Source: Deltaproteobacteria bacterium (GTDB lineage: Bacteria > Myxococcota_A > UBA9160 > UBA4427). From it: a DNA stretch of 8,428 nucleotides. Below, piece by piece: positions 1 through 7,012 of this stretch. Position numbers and translations under genes: made by a program. Under the pieces are notes generated by a model. That model searched no databases and had not been told where the DNA came from. It saw only the letters and a program-made list of their open reading frames with translations. The number at the start of each line of letters is the position of its first letter. Position 1 is the stretch's first letter. The stretch is taken from contig DRKE01000425.1 in assembly GCA_011051925.1 (NCBI GenBank), forward strand, positions 1 through 8,428. Reading direction: 5' to 3'.

Positions 1-691
1 GCCCGATTCCCGTCTTCCGTTCGAGGGCCCGCTCGAGGGCCGGAAGAACGCGCGGGGGGGCATTGCCGATCAGGGTCAGCGTGTATTCCGGTCCGGGCAC
101 GAACGCTTCGACGAGGGCCGGCTGGGCATAGTCCGTCACGATCCGCTCGACCTCGGCCGCCAGCGCCGCGCGGGATTCGACCCGGGACGTCCACCGGATC
201 CCCTTGGCCGTTCCTTCCCATCGCGGCTTGACGAAGAGGGGAAAAGGCGCCGGAAGAGAGCCCGCTTCCGCTTCACTCCGCGATGCCATGGTTCGCTGGG
301 CCGCCACGGGAATTCCCGCCGCAGCGAACCAGCGATTGGCCCAGGCCTTGTCGAGCGAGAGGGAGAGCGTCAGCGCATCGGAACCGATCGTGGGAATCCC
401 CGCCATCTCGAGCAGGACGGGCGCCCACGCCTCGCGATTGCGCCCCCCGAAGCCCTCCGCCAGATTGAAGGCCACGTCGATCTCCGGGGCGGTCCCACGA
501 CCGAGGCCCGTGAGCAACGCCCGGGGTGAACCCAGACGGACGGGGCGGTGCCCGAGCGAGGAAATGGCCGACTCGAGCGCCTCGACCGTCGATTCGGGCT
601 CGAACTCGACATGCGCATCCAGCGGATCACCGGATCGTCGCGGATAGGTCTCAAATGTTTCGAAGACCAGACCGATTCGAAGAATGCCCAT
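1..691 (-). CDS. D-alanine--D-alanine ligase-like ATP-grasp protein (C-terminus cut off by window edge)
   Basis: Reading leftward from ATG at 691, 230 codons stay open to the window edge, so the C-terminal ATP-grasp part is missing. The N-terminus MGILRIGLVFETFE is a Rossmann-like beta strand. Residues 71-115 (IDVAFNLAEGFGGRNREAW, then GIPTIGSDALTLSLSLDKAW) match the typical D-Ala-D-Ala ligase stretch that leads into the ATP-grasp fold. FVKPRWEG at 153-160 carries the ATP-binding lysine (K155), and VEAFVPGPEYTL at 194-205 is the usual strand before the metal-binding part. Family members join two amino acids or similar groups using ATP in the cytoplasm, as in peptidoglycan precursor synthesis. 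The GGxSxE signature of classical Ddl is not seen near the N-terminus, so this may be one of the many Ddl-like orphan ligases rather than the housekeeping enzyme. No clear ribosome binding site precedes the ATG. Fold assignment is firm; substrate is not. Confidence 0.82.
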   Translation of the reverse strand, partial: MGILRIGLVFETFETYPRRSGDPLDAHVEFEPESTVEALESAISSLGHRPVRLGSPRALLTGLGRGTAPEIDVAFNLAEGFGGRNREAWAPVLLEMAGIPTIGSDALTLSLSLDKAWANRWFAAAGIPVAAQRTMASRSEAEAGSLPAPFPLFVKPRWEGTAKGIRWTSRVESRAALAAEVERIVTDYAQPALVEAFVPGPEYTLTLIGNAPPRVLPALERALERKTGIG

Positions 692-792
692 GGGCGAACG
701 ATACCGGGCCCGGGGGGCACCGGGGTCCGAGCTACCCTTTTTTCTCCCCGTCCCGGTCGTGATCCGGCGACGGTTCTCGCACGGCCCGCCAC

Positions 793-797
793 GAGGA
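793..797 (+). promoter_or_regulatory. Shine-Dalgarno-like GAGGA before the VanZ-family gene
   Basis: GAGGA lies five bases before the TTG at 803. It is the main reason for choosing that start over the ATG at 860, which has no purine-rich sequence in front of it. Confidence 0.45.
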
Positions 798-802
798 CGC
801 TC

Positions 803-1321
803 TTGCTACCGGACGATTCCGAAGACATCGGTCGAGAAGCCCTGATCCGGACCCGCTGGATGACGCGCGTGGTCCTCGCCTGGGTCGCGGTCATCGGCTG
901 GGCCGCGCTGATCTGGATGCTCGGCGGCGACTCCTTCTCGTTTTCCGAGACGAGCCGGACGATGGCGCCCTGGATCGAATGGCTGATCGGGGACATCGAC
1001 GTCCGCACCCGCTACCAGATCTATCTGGCCGTCCGGAAATCCGCCCATTTCGCGGAGTACGCGATCCTGGCCCTCCTCGCCTTCCGCGCGGCCCTGATTT
1101 CCGCGAGTCGGACCCATCTGGCCACCGCGGGCTGGATCGCCCTCTTCATCGTGGCCACCCTCGCCAGCGCCGACGAGGCGCGACAGACCTTTTCCGCTGT
1201 CCGCACGGGCAGTCCCCGCGACGTCCTGATCGACGTCGCCGGCGGATTGCTCGCGGTGCTCGGCGTCCTCGTGATCACCCGGCGCATGCGCTCTCCGGCC
1301 TCCGTCGGAACCTCCGGGTGA
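803..1321 (+). CDS. VanZ-family membrane protein
   Basis: 172 residues from a TTG start. The family signature is clear: RKSAHFAEYAILALLAFR at 78-95 (basic and histidine residues at the start of a membrane helix), DEARQTF at 124-130, and GSPRDVLIDVAGG at 136-148 leading into the last helix. About four membrane segments can be seen: 23-40, 83-100, 108-123 and 142-158, with the arginine-rich stretch RTRWMTR (16-22) before the first, as expected for the cytoplasmic side. VanZ of enterococci gives low-level teicoplanin resistance, but most VanZ-like proteins have no proven role; here I infer an envelope-associated membrane protein and nothing more. The start is uncertain: ATG at 860 would give a 153-residue protein and keep the whole domain. 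A further ATG at 548 would overlap the divergent ligase and adds residues of no family resemblance. cstA follows 55 bases downstream on the same strand and may be co-transcribed. Confidence 0.85.
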   Translation: MLPDDSEDIGREALIRTRWMTRVVLAWVAVIGWAALIWMLGGDSFSFSETSRTMAPWIEWLIGDIDVRTRYQIYLAVRKSAHFAEYAILALLAFRAALISASRTHLATAGWIALFIVATLASADEARQTFSAVRTGSPRDVLIDVAGGLLAVLGVLVITRRMRSPASVGTSG

Positions 1322-1363
1322 GCTTCCCGCATCTGGTACCGTCCAGCGGATCCCACTCGTCTC

Positions 1364-1367
1364 GGAG
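1364..1367 (+). promoter_or_regulatory. Shine-Dalgarno GGAG before cstA
   Basis: GGAG (within GGAGAGAG) sits nine bases before the TTG at 1377. The first in-frame ATG is codon 96, well inside conserved sequence, so this TTG is the only sensible start. Confidence 0.6.
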
Positions 1368-1376
1368 AGAGCCCGA

Positions 1377-3056
1377 TTGAACGCCGCCCTTCTCGCCGCC
1401 ATCGTCTTCGTCGCCTTCGCTCTCGGTTATCGCTTCTACTCGGGCTTCCTCAGTCGCCGGGTCTTCCAGCTCCGAAGCGACGAGACCGTCCCCGCAACTG
1501 AACTCGAAGACGGAGTCGACTACGTCTCGACGAGTCTGCCCGTGCTGTGGGGACATCATTTCGCCTCGATCGCCGGGGCCGCCCCGATCGTGGGACCCGC
1601 GATCGCGGTCATCTGGGGCTGGGTCCCGGCGCTGCTCTGGGTCTGCATCGGAACGATCTTCATGGGCGCGGCCCATGACTTCTCGGCGCTGGTCATCAGC
1701 GCACGTCATCGCGGTCGCTCGATCGGCGACGTGGCCGGCAGTGTCGTCGGCCCGCGGGTCCGCACGCTTTTCCTCGTGATCATCTCCCTGCTGATCTGGG
1801 TCGTCCTCGCGGTCTTCGCCTACATCATCGCCACGCTCTTCGTCTCGACACCGAGCTCGATCTTCCCGATCAACATCCAGATCCTGATCGCGATGAGCCT
1901 GGGATGGCTGGTCTACAAGCGCGGCACGCCGATCTTCCTGCCCTCGATCCTCTGTTATGTCCTGCTCCTGATGGCGATCTTCTACGGGGATGCCGCGGCC
2001 GCGGCGTTTCCCTTCATCCGTTCCATTTCGATCGCGACCTGGGTGTGGCTCCTCCTCGGCTATTCGTTCGTCGCTTCGGTCCTGCCGGTCTGGCTGCTGC
2101 TGCAACCGAGGGACTACATCAATTCCCATCAACTCGTGACCGGACTGGTCGTGCTTTCCGTGGGTCTCGTCGTCCTGCAGCCCGAGGTGGTCGCCCCGGC
2201 TTTCAACCTCGAGCCCGAAGGCGCGCCCTCCCTGATCCCCTTCCTCTTCGTGACGATCGCCTGCGGCGCCATCTCGGGATTCCACGGACTCGTGGCCTCG
2301 GGCACGACCTCGAAGCAGCTCTCCGTCATGACCGATGCCCGCCCGATCGGATATGGAGCGATGTTGGCCGAAGGCTTCCTGGGATTGATGGCCGTTCTCG
2401 CTGCAACCGCCGGGTTCGCCAGCGACACGGAGTGGTGGTCCCACTATTCGAGCTGGGGTGCGGCGAATGGACTCGCCGCCAAACTCGACGCCTTCGTTTC
2501 GGGCGGCGCGAGCTTCGTCGCCGCCCTCGGCATCCCTTTCGAGACCGCACGCACCTTCATGGCGGTGATGGTCATCGCCTTCGCCGCGACCTCCCTCGAT
2601 ACCGCCGCCCGGATCCAGCGTCTGGTCCTCGCCGAACTCTCCGAAGCCTATCGGATCCGGCCTCTCTCGAATCGCTACGTCGCCGGCGCCCTGGGTGTCG
2701 GCAGCGCCCTCCTGCTGGCCATCACCCAGGGCAGCGGTCAGGGCGGGCTGGCCCTCTGGCCCCTCTTCGGCACGACCAACCAGCTCGTGGCCGGCGTGAC
2801 CCTGCTCGTCGTGAGCATCTGGCTCAAGAAGGCAGGGCGCCCCTTTCTCTACACCCTGATCCCCATGCTGGCCGTCGCTGCCGTGACCGCCTGGGCCATG
2901 GTCGGCAACCTGCTGGACTACTATGCGAATTTCGAGGAGCTCTGGCTGCTCTCCCTGAGCGGAACCCTGATCCTCGCCCTCGATATCTGGATCCTTCTCG
3001 AAGGCCTCCAGACGCTCCGCCAGGCCCGACCGGCACTGGCCCCCTCCGCGCCCTGA
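1377..3056 (+). CDS. cstA: CstA-family carbon starvation transporter (probable pyruvate or peptide uptake)
   Basis: 559 residues, almost entirely hydrophobic membrane helices. The CstA family is recognised from several conserved blocks: LWGHHFASIAGAAPIVGPA at 57-75, MGAAHDFSALVISARHRGRS at 96-115, SGFHGLVASGTTSKQL at 300-315, TSLDTAARIQRL at 405-416, and LWPLFGTTNQLVAG at 460-473. In E. coli the relatives CstA and BtsT take up pyruvate (and were linked to peptide use) in the inner membrane during carbon limitation. This protein is shorter than the roughly 700-residue E. coli proteins, as in many other phyla; the C-terminus ends soon after the last helix in a short RPALAPSAP tail. The E. coli partner YbdD is not encoded next to it. 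The start is TTG with a good ribosome binding site. Family is very secure; the substrate is inferred. I see no CRP-like operator before it, and it may be read from upstream of the VanZ-family gene. Confidence 0.95.
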   Translation: MNAALLAAIVFVAFALGYRFYSGFLSRRVFQLRSDETVPATELEDGVDYVSTSLPVLWGHHFASIAGAAPIVGPAIAVIWGWVPALLWVCIGTIFMGAAHDFSALVISARHRGRSIGDVAGSVVGPRVRTLFLVIISLLIWVVLAVFAYIIATLFVSTPSSIFPINIQILIAMSLGWLVYKRGTPIFLPSILCYVLLLMAIFYGDAAAAAFPFIRSISIATWVWLLLGYSFVASVLPVWLLLQPRDYINSHQLVTGLVVLSVGLVVLQPEVVAPAFNLEPEGAPSLIPFLFVTIACGAISGFHGLVASGTTSKQLSVMTDARPIGYGAMLAEGFLGLMAVLAATAGFASDTEWWSHYSSWGAANGLAAKLDAFVSGGASFVAALGIPFETARTFMAVMVIAFAATSLDTAARIQRLVLAELSEAYRIRPLSNRYVAGALGVGSALLLAITQGSGQGGLALWPLFGTTNQLVAGVTLLVVSIWLKKAGRPFLYTLIPMLAVAAVTAWAMVGNLLDYYANFEELWLLSLSGTLILALDIWILLEGLQTLRQARPALAPSAP

Positions 3057-3073
3057 TCGCTCCGGAGGTTCCT

Positions 3074-3100
3074 GCGTCGGCCCCACCGGGCCGCGGACGC
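3074..3100 (+). terminator. GC-rich hairpin after cstA, possible terminator
   Basis: GCGTCGGCCC (3074-3083) can pair with GGGCC (3088-3092) and GACGC (3096-3100) around a CACC loop, with a three-base bulge. It begins 17 bases after the cstA stop. There is no T-run behind it, so it may be only an mRNA 3'-end stabiliser or chance in GC-rich DNA. Confidence 0.35.
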
Positions 3101-3218
3101 GTCGCGCCGAAGCTGCGCCCCGCCTGCCTCGGGATTGCAGGCCCCGTCGAAGATGCCGGGCTTTCCGATCCGGCGGCGTTCCCCATCGTCCGATAGGAAC
3201 GGAAACCCCGCATCGGAC

Positions 3219-3222
3219 AGGA
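3219..3222 (+). promoter_or_regulatory. Shine-Dalgarno-like AGGA before the unknown 216-residue gene
   Basis: AGGA lies six bases before the TTG at 3229 and favours it over the ATG codons at residues 30 and 34. Confidence 0.4.
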
Positions 3223-3228
3223 CCGACC

Positions 3229-3879
3229 TTGAAGCCGAAATCCCCCCCGAAATCCGACGACTGGTCGAGTGGCGCGATCGTCAGCGTCTCGCGGCTGGCG
3301 GGCCAGGGTCAGGCGATGGCGCGGCCCATGGGAATCGGCGAGATGCTGGGCCCGATCCGCGTGGGCGAGGTCGTGCGCATCCGCCTGGACGAGGGCCGTG
3401 CCCTCGCGCCGACGGTCGTCATCCGGATCGAATCGATCGCACCCGATGTCATCCGCTTCGACACACGCAACCATCGTTATGAGCTGCGCCGCATCGCGGC
3501 CTCCCCCTCCGCCATGGCGCTCCTCGCAATCCACGACGAGGCCCCCGTAGACGACGAGCCTCTCGACGCCCGCACCCGGATCATCCGGGTCGACGAATGG
3601 CCACCCGAGGAGGATCCCAAGGACCGCTTCACGAGCGGTGCGCGGATCCGCCTCACGCAGGAACGGCGCGATCGGAGGGAGACGGAGATGGATCTCGGCG
3701 AGGCGATCCTGCTGACCGCGCTCCGCCCGGGCCAGGTGGCCTCGTTCTCGACCCGCGAGGGCGTCATCGGAACTTCCGAGATTCGCGAGATCCGTCATCT
3801 CGACAAACAGCGCATCGAAGTCCTGACCGCCAACTCGCGGTACTGCCTCGAACGCCTTTCCGATCCCGGGACGGACTGA
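3229..3879 (+). CDS. Unknown protein with two copies of a ~47-residue beta-rich module, coupled to a c-di-GMP enzyme gene
   Basis: 216 residues, soluble, no signal peptide and no membrane segment; I do not recognise a named family. Residues 43-89 and 165-210 align with each other over their length with one gap: both start R-x-G-x-V, have an E-G pair about ten residues on, and end in a T-x-N-x-R-Y-x-L-x-R-[IL] motif (TRNHRYELRRI and TANSRYCLERL). About 13 of 46 positions are identical. The alternating hydrophobic pattern suggests short beta strands, perhaps two small barrels, joined by an acidic, charged linker (103-158). The stop is followed by one base and then the start of the PAS-GGDEF-EAL gene, so the two are surely one transcript and likely translationally coupled. 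A regulatory or partner role for that enzyme is inference. The c-di-GMP-binding PilZ motifs are absent. The start is TTG; a shorter form from ATG at 3316 would still contain both modules. Confidence 0.8.
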   Translation: MKPKSPPKSDDWSSGAIVSVSRLAGQGQAMARPMGIGEMLGPIRVGEVVRIRLDEGRALAPTVVIRIESIAPDVIRFDTRNHRYELRRIAASPSAMALLAIHDEAPVDDEPLDARTRIIRVDEWPPEEDPKDRFTSGARIRLTQERRDRRETEMDLGEAILLTALRPGQVASFSTREGVIGTSEIREIRHLDKQRIEVLTANSRYCLERLSDPGTD

Positions 3880-3880
3880 A

Positions 3881-5656
3881 ATGGCCCGATCCGATGCAAA
3901 GCCGGATCGAGACCGCTCCGACGCCCCGGGTGCCGTCGCCGACCCCTCGATGGAACTGCCCGACATCGACCAGGTCGACCTCAAGCGCCTGCTCGAGGCC
4001 ACACCGGACCTCGTCGTCCTCACGGACGGACGACGCTTCCTCTACATGAACCGTGCTGCTTCCCGCTTCCTGGGATCCGACCCCCGAAGCGACCATGCGG
4101 ATCTCGACCCCGGATCCGTCATTCCCGCCTCGGAGAGGGCCAGCCTGACACGGGCGATCCAGCGGATCTCGTCGGAACGCGCCTGGCACGGCGAGACCCT
4201 TCTCGAACGACATGACGGAGCCATCGTCCCCTTTTCCGCCGTCGCCTTCGAAACCTCGCGAACGAATTCCGATCAGCGCGTCTTCGCGGCCATCTTCCGG
4301 GATCTTTCGACCCAGAAGGCCTATGAGCTGGAACTCGAATCGACGATCCATGTCGAGGAACTGACCGGCCTCGCGAACCGCCGGCGGCTGCTCGAAGAAC
4401 TCGGCAGCGCGATCCGATCCGGCCAGGAGCAGCGAACGGACATCGGCTTGATCGCGGTCGACATCGATCGGTTCAAGTTCGTCAACGAGACCCTGGGACC
4501 CGCCGCCGGCGACCGGCTCCTCGTCGCCGTGGCCGACCGGATCCAGCTCGCGGTCCGGACGTCGGATATCGTGGCCCGCCTCTCGGGTGACGAGTTCGTC
4601 GTCCTCTGCACGGAACTCGAATCCGAAACCCTGCAGCTCGTCGCCGAGCGGATCCGCGAAGCGCTCTCCCATCCCTTCACGATCGCCCAGCGCGAGCTCT
4701 CCCTGACCGTGAGTCTCGGCATCGTCGACTCGGCCTCACGCCGGACCGATCCCGAGACCCTGCTCCAGGACGCCATCGCCGCGATCCACGAGGCCAAGGA
4801 ACAGGGCGGAAACCGGATTGCCCGATTCGATCCCGTCCGCCGCCTCCAGATCGCTTCTCGCCTCGAGCTCGAGCAGGAACTCCGGATGGCGCTTCGCAAC
4901 GACGAGTTCGAGCTCGCCTACCAGAACGAGGTCTGGCTCACGAGCGAGGAGCTCGTCTGCCTCGAAGCGTTGATCCGCTGGCGGCATCCGGAACGGGGAC
5001 TGGTGCCGCCCGACCAGTTCATTCCGCTGGCCGAAGAAACCGGCCTGATCCTTTCCATCGGCAACTGGGTGATCGCGGAAGTGTGTCGTCAGCTGCGGGA
5101 ATGGCGCGCGGCCGGTCTCGACGGCATGTCGGTCTCGATCAACATCTCGCCGCGACAGCTCGCCCAGGCGGATTTCCCCCAGATCCTTCATGCGATGCTC
5201 GAACAGGAAGAGATCCGTCCCAACCAGATCAATCTCGAGATCACCGAGTCCGTGATGACCGAGCAGTCCCGCTCCTTCGTGAGCCGGATCCGGGATCTCC
5301 GGCAGGCGGGCTTCACGATGATCATGGACGACTTCGGAACGGGCTACTCCTCCCTCAGCCAGCTGCGTTCGCTGCCCTTCAGCATCCTCAAGATCGACAA
5401 GTCCTTCGTCCTGGATCTGATCGACGAGGAAGCCGATCGTCAGCTCGTCGATGCGATGATCCGGATGGCCCATGCCCTTGGACGGATCGTCGTCGCCGAG
5501 GGCGTCGAGACCGCCGAACACGCGGAGATCCTGACGGACCTCTCCTGCGAGATCGCCCAGGGATGGTATTTCGGCAGGCCCGTGCCCGGTCGGGAGATCA
5601 CGGACATGCTGGTATCGGCCCGTGAAGCGGAAGAGAAGGAAGCCGAGGGACACTGA
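3881..5656 (+). CDS. PAS-GGDEF-EAL cyclic-di-GMP synthase/phosphodiesterase
   Basis: 591 residues, cytoplasmic (no signal peptide or membrane helix). A PAS sensor domain spans about 33-145 (LLEATPDLVVLTDGRRFLYMN, ending IFRDLSTQK). The GGDEF domain covers about 155-318: ELTGLANRR at 160-168, VDIDRFKFVN at 193-202 with metal-binding D194, and the active-site loop SGDEF at 235-239. R226 and D229 form an RxxD inhibitory site at the usual five-residue distance. The EAL domain covers about 325-575: LEALIRW (E362), NIS at 421-423, LEITES (E453), DDFGTGYS at 483-490, K504, EGVET at 540-544 and QG at 560-561. All metal and catalytic residues I know for EAL phosphodiesterases are there, so c-di-GMP hydrolysis is likely. 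Ser replacing the first Gly of GGDEF is tolerated in some active cyclases, so synthesis is possible too. The PAS ligand cannot be told. It is translated after the unknown two-module gene with no strong ribosome binding site of its own. Confidence 0.95.
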   Translation: MARSDAKPDRDRSDAPGAVADPSMELPDIDQVDLKRLLEATPDLVVLTDGRRFLYMNRAASRFLGSDPRSDHADLDPGSVIPASERASLTRAIQRISSERAWHGETLLERHDGAIVPFSAVAFETSRTNSDQRVFAAIFRDLSTQKAYELELESTIHVEELTGLANRRRLLEELGSAIRSGQEQRTDIGLIAVDIDRFKFVNETLGPAAGDRLLVAVADRIQLAVRTSDIVARLSGDEFVVLCTELESETLQLVAERIREALSHPFTIAQRELSLTVSLGIVDSASRRTDPETLLQDAIAAIHEAKEQGGNRIARFDPVRRLQIASRLELEQELRMALRNDEFELAYQNEVWLTSEELVCLEALIRWRHPERGLVPPDQFIPLAEETGLILSIGNWVIAEVCRQLREWRAAGLDGMSVSINISPRQLAQADFPQILHAMLEQEEIRPNQINLEITESVMTEQSRSFVSRIRDLRQAGFTMIMDDFGTGYSSLSQLRSLPFSILKIDKSFVLDLIDEEADRQLVDAMIRMAHALGRIVVAEGVETAEHAEILTDLSCEIAQGWYFGRPVPGREITDMLVSAREAEEKEAEGH

Positions 5657-5662
5657 CCGACC

Positions 5663-5696
5663 CTGCCGCGACACGCCGGCAGAGACGGCCTCCGTC
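5663..5696. terminator. Two hairpins between convergent genes, possible bidirectional terminator
   Basis: CTGCCG (5663-5668) pairs with CGGCAG (5677-5682) around an eight-base loop, and GACGG (5684-5688) with CCGTC (5692-5696) around three bases. They fill the 48-base gap between two genes that end facing each other. No T-run is seen on either side. Confidence 0.4.
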
Positions 5697-5704
5697 GCCG
5701 CTCC

Positions 5705-6304
5705 TCAGAGCACTCCGTCCTCGGGCCGGCGATGACGATCGATGGGGCGCGCCGCGATCTCCTCCGCGAGGGCCTCGATCTTTTCGGCATGGGTCGGCGA
5801 GGCCCCGGGCAGGAGCGCCCGGATCACGCCCAGATGGGTCACGAGGATCACCCCGTCCCCGGCACGGTGCTTCGTCAGATCCGACACGAAGGCATGGGTC
5901 CGCTCGCGGATCTCGAGACGCGACTCGCCGCCGCCCGGCCGGATCGTCGGCTCTCCCCGCTCGAAGGCACGCAGGGTCTCGGCATCGATCCGCTCGATCT
6001 CCTCGCGCGAGAGGCCCGACCAGGCTCCGACGTCGAGCTCCCGCAGGCGGGGGTCCAACTCGAGGGGCAGCGAGAGGAGATCCGCGACGATCTCGGCCGT
6101 CTGTCTCGCCCGGGCGAGATCACTCGCGATGATCCGTGTCCACGGAGAACCCTGCTCGGCCGCCAGGGCCCGCGCCAGTTCGTCCGCCTGCGCCCGACCC
6201 CGGGGCGTCAACTCCGGATCCGCATGTCCCTGCCAGCGTCCTTCGGCATTCCAGGACGTCTCTCCATGCCGGACGAGCAGCAGAGGTGTCCGTGTCTCCC
6301 ACAT
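5705..6304 (-). CDS. Histidine phosphatase family protein (phosphoglycerate mutase-like)
   Basis: 199 residues, cytoplasmic. LLLVRHGETSWN at 8-19 holds the RHG motif whose H13 is the phospho-accepting histidine. GRWQGHADPELTPRGRAQA (22-40), ASDLARARQTAE (60-71; second active-site arginine R64), LRELDVGAWSGL (87-98; acid E89), GGES at 125-128 and VTHLGVIRALL at 155-165 (second histidine H157) complete the active site. Relatives dephosphorylate small metabolites, e.g. alpha-ribazole phosphate (CobC), phosphosugars or phosphoserine; the substrate cannot be read from sequence. After H157 the usual final strand and N-x-S-type motif are not apparent; instead there is a charged, helix-like tail to residue 199, so the C-terminus looks atypical. 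It follows the NrsF-like gene by 36 bases on the same strand, so it may be in the sigma factor operon. No clear ribosome binding site precedes the ATG. Confidence 0.9.
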   Translation of the reverse strand: MWETRTPLLLVRHGETSWNAEGRWQGHADPELTPRGRAQADELARALAAEQGSPWTRIIASDLARARQTAEIVADLLSLPLELDPRLRELDVGAWSGLSREEIERIDAETLRAFERGEPTIRPGGGESRLEIRERTHAFVSDLTKHRAGDGVILVTHLGVIRALLPGASPTHAEKIEALAEEIAARPIDRHRRPEDGVL

Positions 6305-6340
6305 CGCTCGAACCGTAGCAGTCGAAGCCCGGCGGCGGGT

Positions 6341-7012
6341 TCAGTTCCGGACCCGGCGCAGGACGACCGCGAGGGGGTACATACCGAGGAGCGCGAAGAC
6401 GATCGGAACGCCGAGATGGCCGAGCAGCAGATGCCGGGCGTCGTAGAGATCACAATTCACATGGACGATCAGGGCACCCAGGGCGCCCGAGGCCAGCAAG
6501 GCGACCAGCGCCGCGCGAACCGGATGGGTCGTCCAACCGCGCACGAGAAAGCCCAGGATCACGCCGGCCGGAAACAGGGCGAAGAAGGCCCCCTCGCGAA
6601 AACACATCGCATTCGCTCCGGCGGGCACGGCCGCCGCCGAGCCGTCGAGGACGTGAAATCCGACGAAGCAGGCCACGGCGGCGGCCACGAGACCGCCCAG
6701 GGCCAGGGCCATGCCAGCGATCCCGAGTCGTTCCCGACCCGGCACGCCGGCCGCGAGCGCCGAAGCCGTTCCACCGAGGGAGGCGACCAGCAATCCGAAG
6801 AAGCTGGCCAGGTAGACGCGGATCTCCAGGGTCGGGTGCTCGAAGAGGTGGAGCAGGCCCGCATCCCCCGCGTGGGCCCACAACACGCCTCCCAACAGCA
6901 TCGTCCACAGCGCGAGGACGAGCGCGAAGACCTGGCGTAGTCGCGGAAGCGGCCGAACCGGCTCGAGATCTTCGACGAGACCCGAGATCAGACGATCCGA
7001 GGACGACGTCAC
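6341..7012 (-). CDS. nrsF: NrsF-like (DUF1109) membrane anti-sigma factor
   Basis: 223 residues, starting at GTG 7012, which overlaps the sigma factor stop (GTGA). This start places DRLISGLVEDLEPVRPLP at residues 6-23, the normal N-terminus of the DUF1109 family; an upstream ATG at 7102 would add 30 unrelated residues inside the sigma gene. Six membrane helices can be seen: about 29-48, 66-88, 97-118, 142-157, 165-184 and 200-218. The family's cysteine-containing blocks are present: AMCFREGAFF (C137) and HVNCDLYDARHLLLGH (C187, H199). In Caulobacter, NrsF holds sigma factor SigF at the membrane and releases it on chromate, cadmium or oxidative stress; two conserved cysteines (131 and 181 as I recall) are needed. 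Here the pair is also 50 residues apart. That the protein binds the adjacent sigma factor is inferred from coupling and family. The gene name is used by family; direct orthology is not proven. Confidence 0.85.
   Translation of the reverse strand: MTSSSDRLISGLVEDLEPVRPLPRLRQVFALVLALWTMLLGGVLWAHAGDAGLLHLFEHPTLEIRVYLASFFGLLVASLGGTASALAAGVPGRERLGIAGMALALGGLVAAAVACFVGFHVLDGSAAAVPAGANAMCFREGAFFALFPAGVILGFLVRGWTTHPVRAALVALLASGALGALIVHVNCDLYDARHLLLGHLGVPIVFALLGMYPLAVVLRRVRN

Noticed and set aside
704..725. G-rich run and CCGGGCCCGG palindrome between the ligase and VanZ genes as a G-quadruplex or operator
   Set aside because: Only three G-tracts of three or more are separated by loops, and a 10-base GC palindrome is expected by chance in such DNA.
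548..802. Longer form of the VanZ-family protein from ATG at 548
   Set aside because: It would overlap the divergent ligase by 144 bases and add 85 residues with no family likeness or hydrophobic pattern.
1275..3086. A long open frame on the minus strand, 603 codons, longer than cstA itself
   Set aside because: It lies opposite cstA, and its product is a low-complexity mix of Asp, Glu, Gly, Arg, His and Gln, as expected when GC-rich membrane-protein codons are read backwards. cstA has clear family motifs.
1904..3196. A 430-codon plus-strand frame overlapping cstA
   Set aside because: Out-of-frame reading of cstA, rich in Arg, Pro and Ala, with no domain.
3057..3228. Sigma-70 promoter for the two-gene c-di-GMP unit
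   Set aside because: No pair of -35 and -10 elements with acceptable match and spacing could be seen; GGAAC at 3196 resembles an ECF -35 but has no matching -10.
3640..3720. Arginine-rich stretch in the unknown protein as a PilZ c-di-GMP site
   Set aside because: There are arginines, but no D/N-x-S-x-x-G motif follows, so PilZ cannot be claimed.
5732..6940. A 402-codon plus-strand open frame opposite the phosphatase and anti-sigma genes
   Set aside because: It crosses two well-recognised genes and its product is a low-complexity polar sequence without motifs; it is a mirror of GC-rich codon use.
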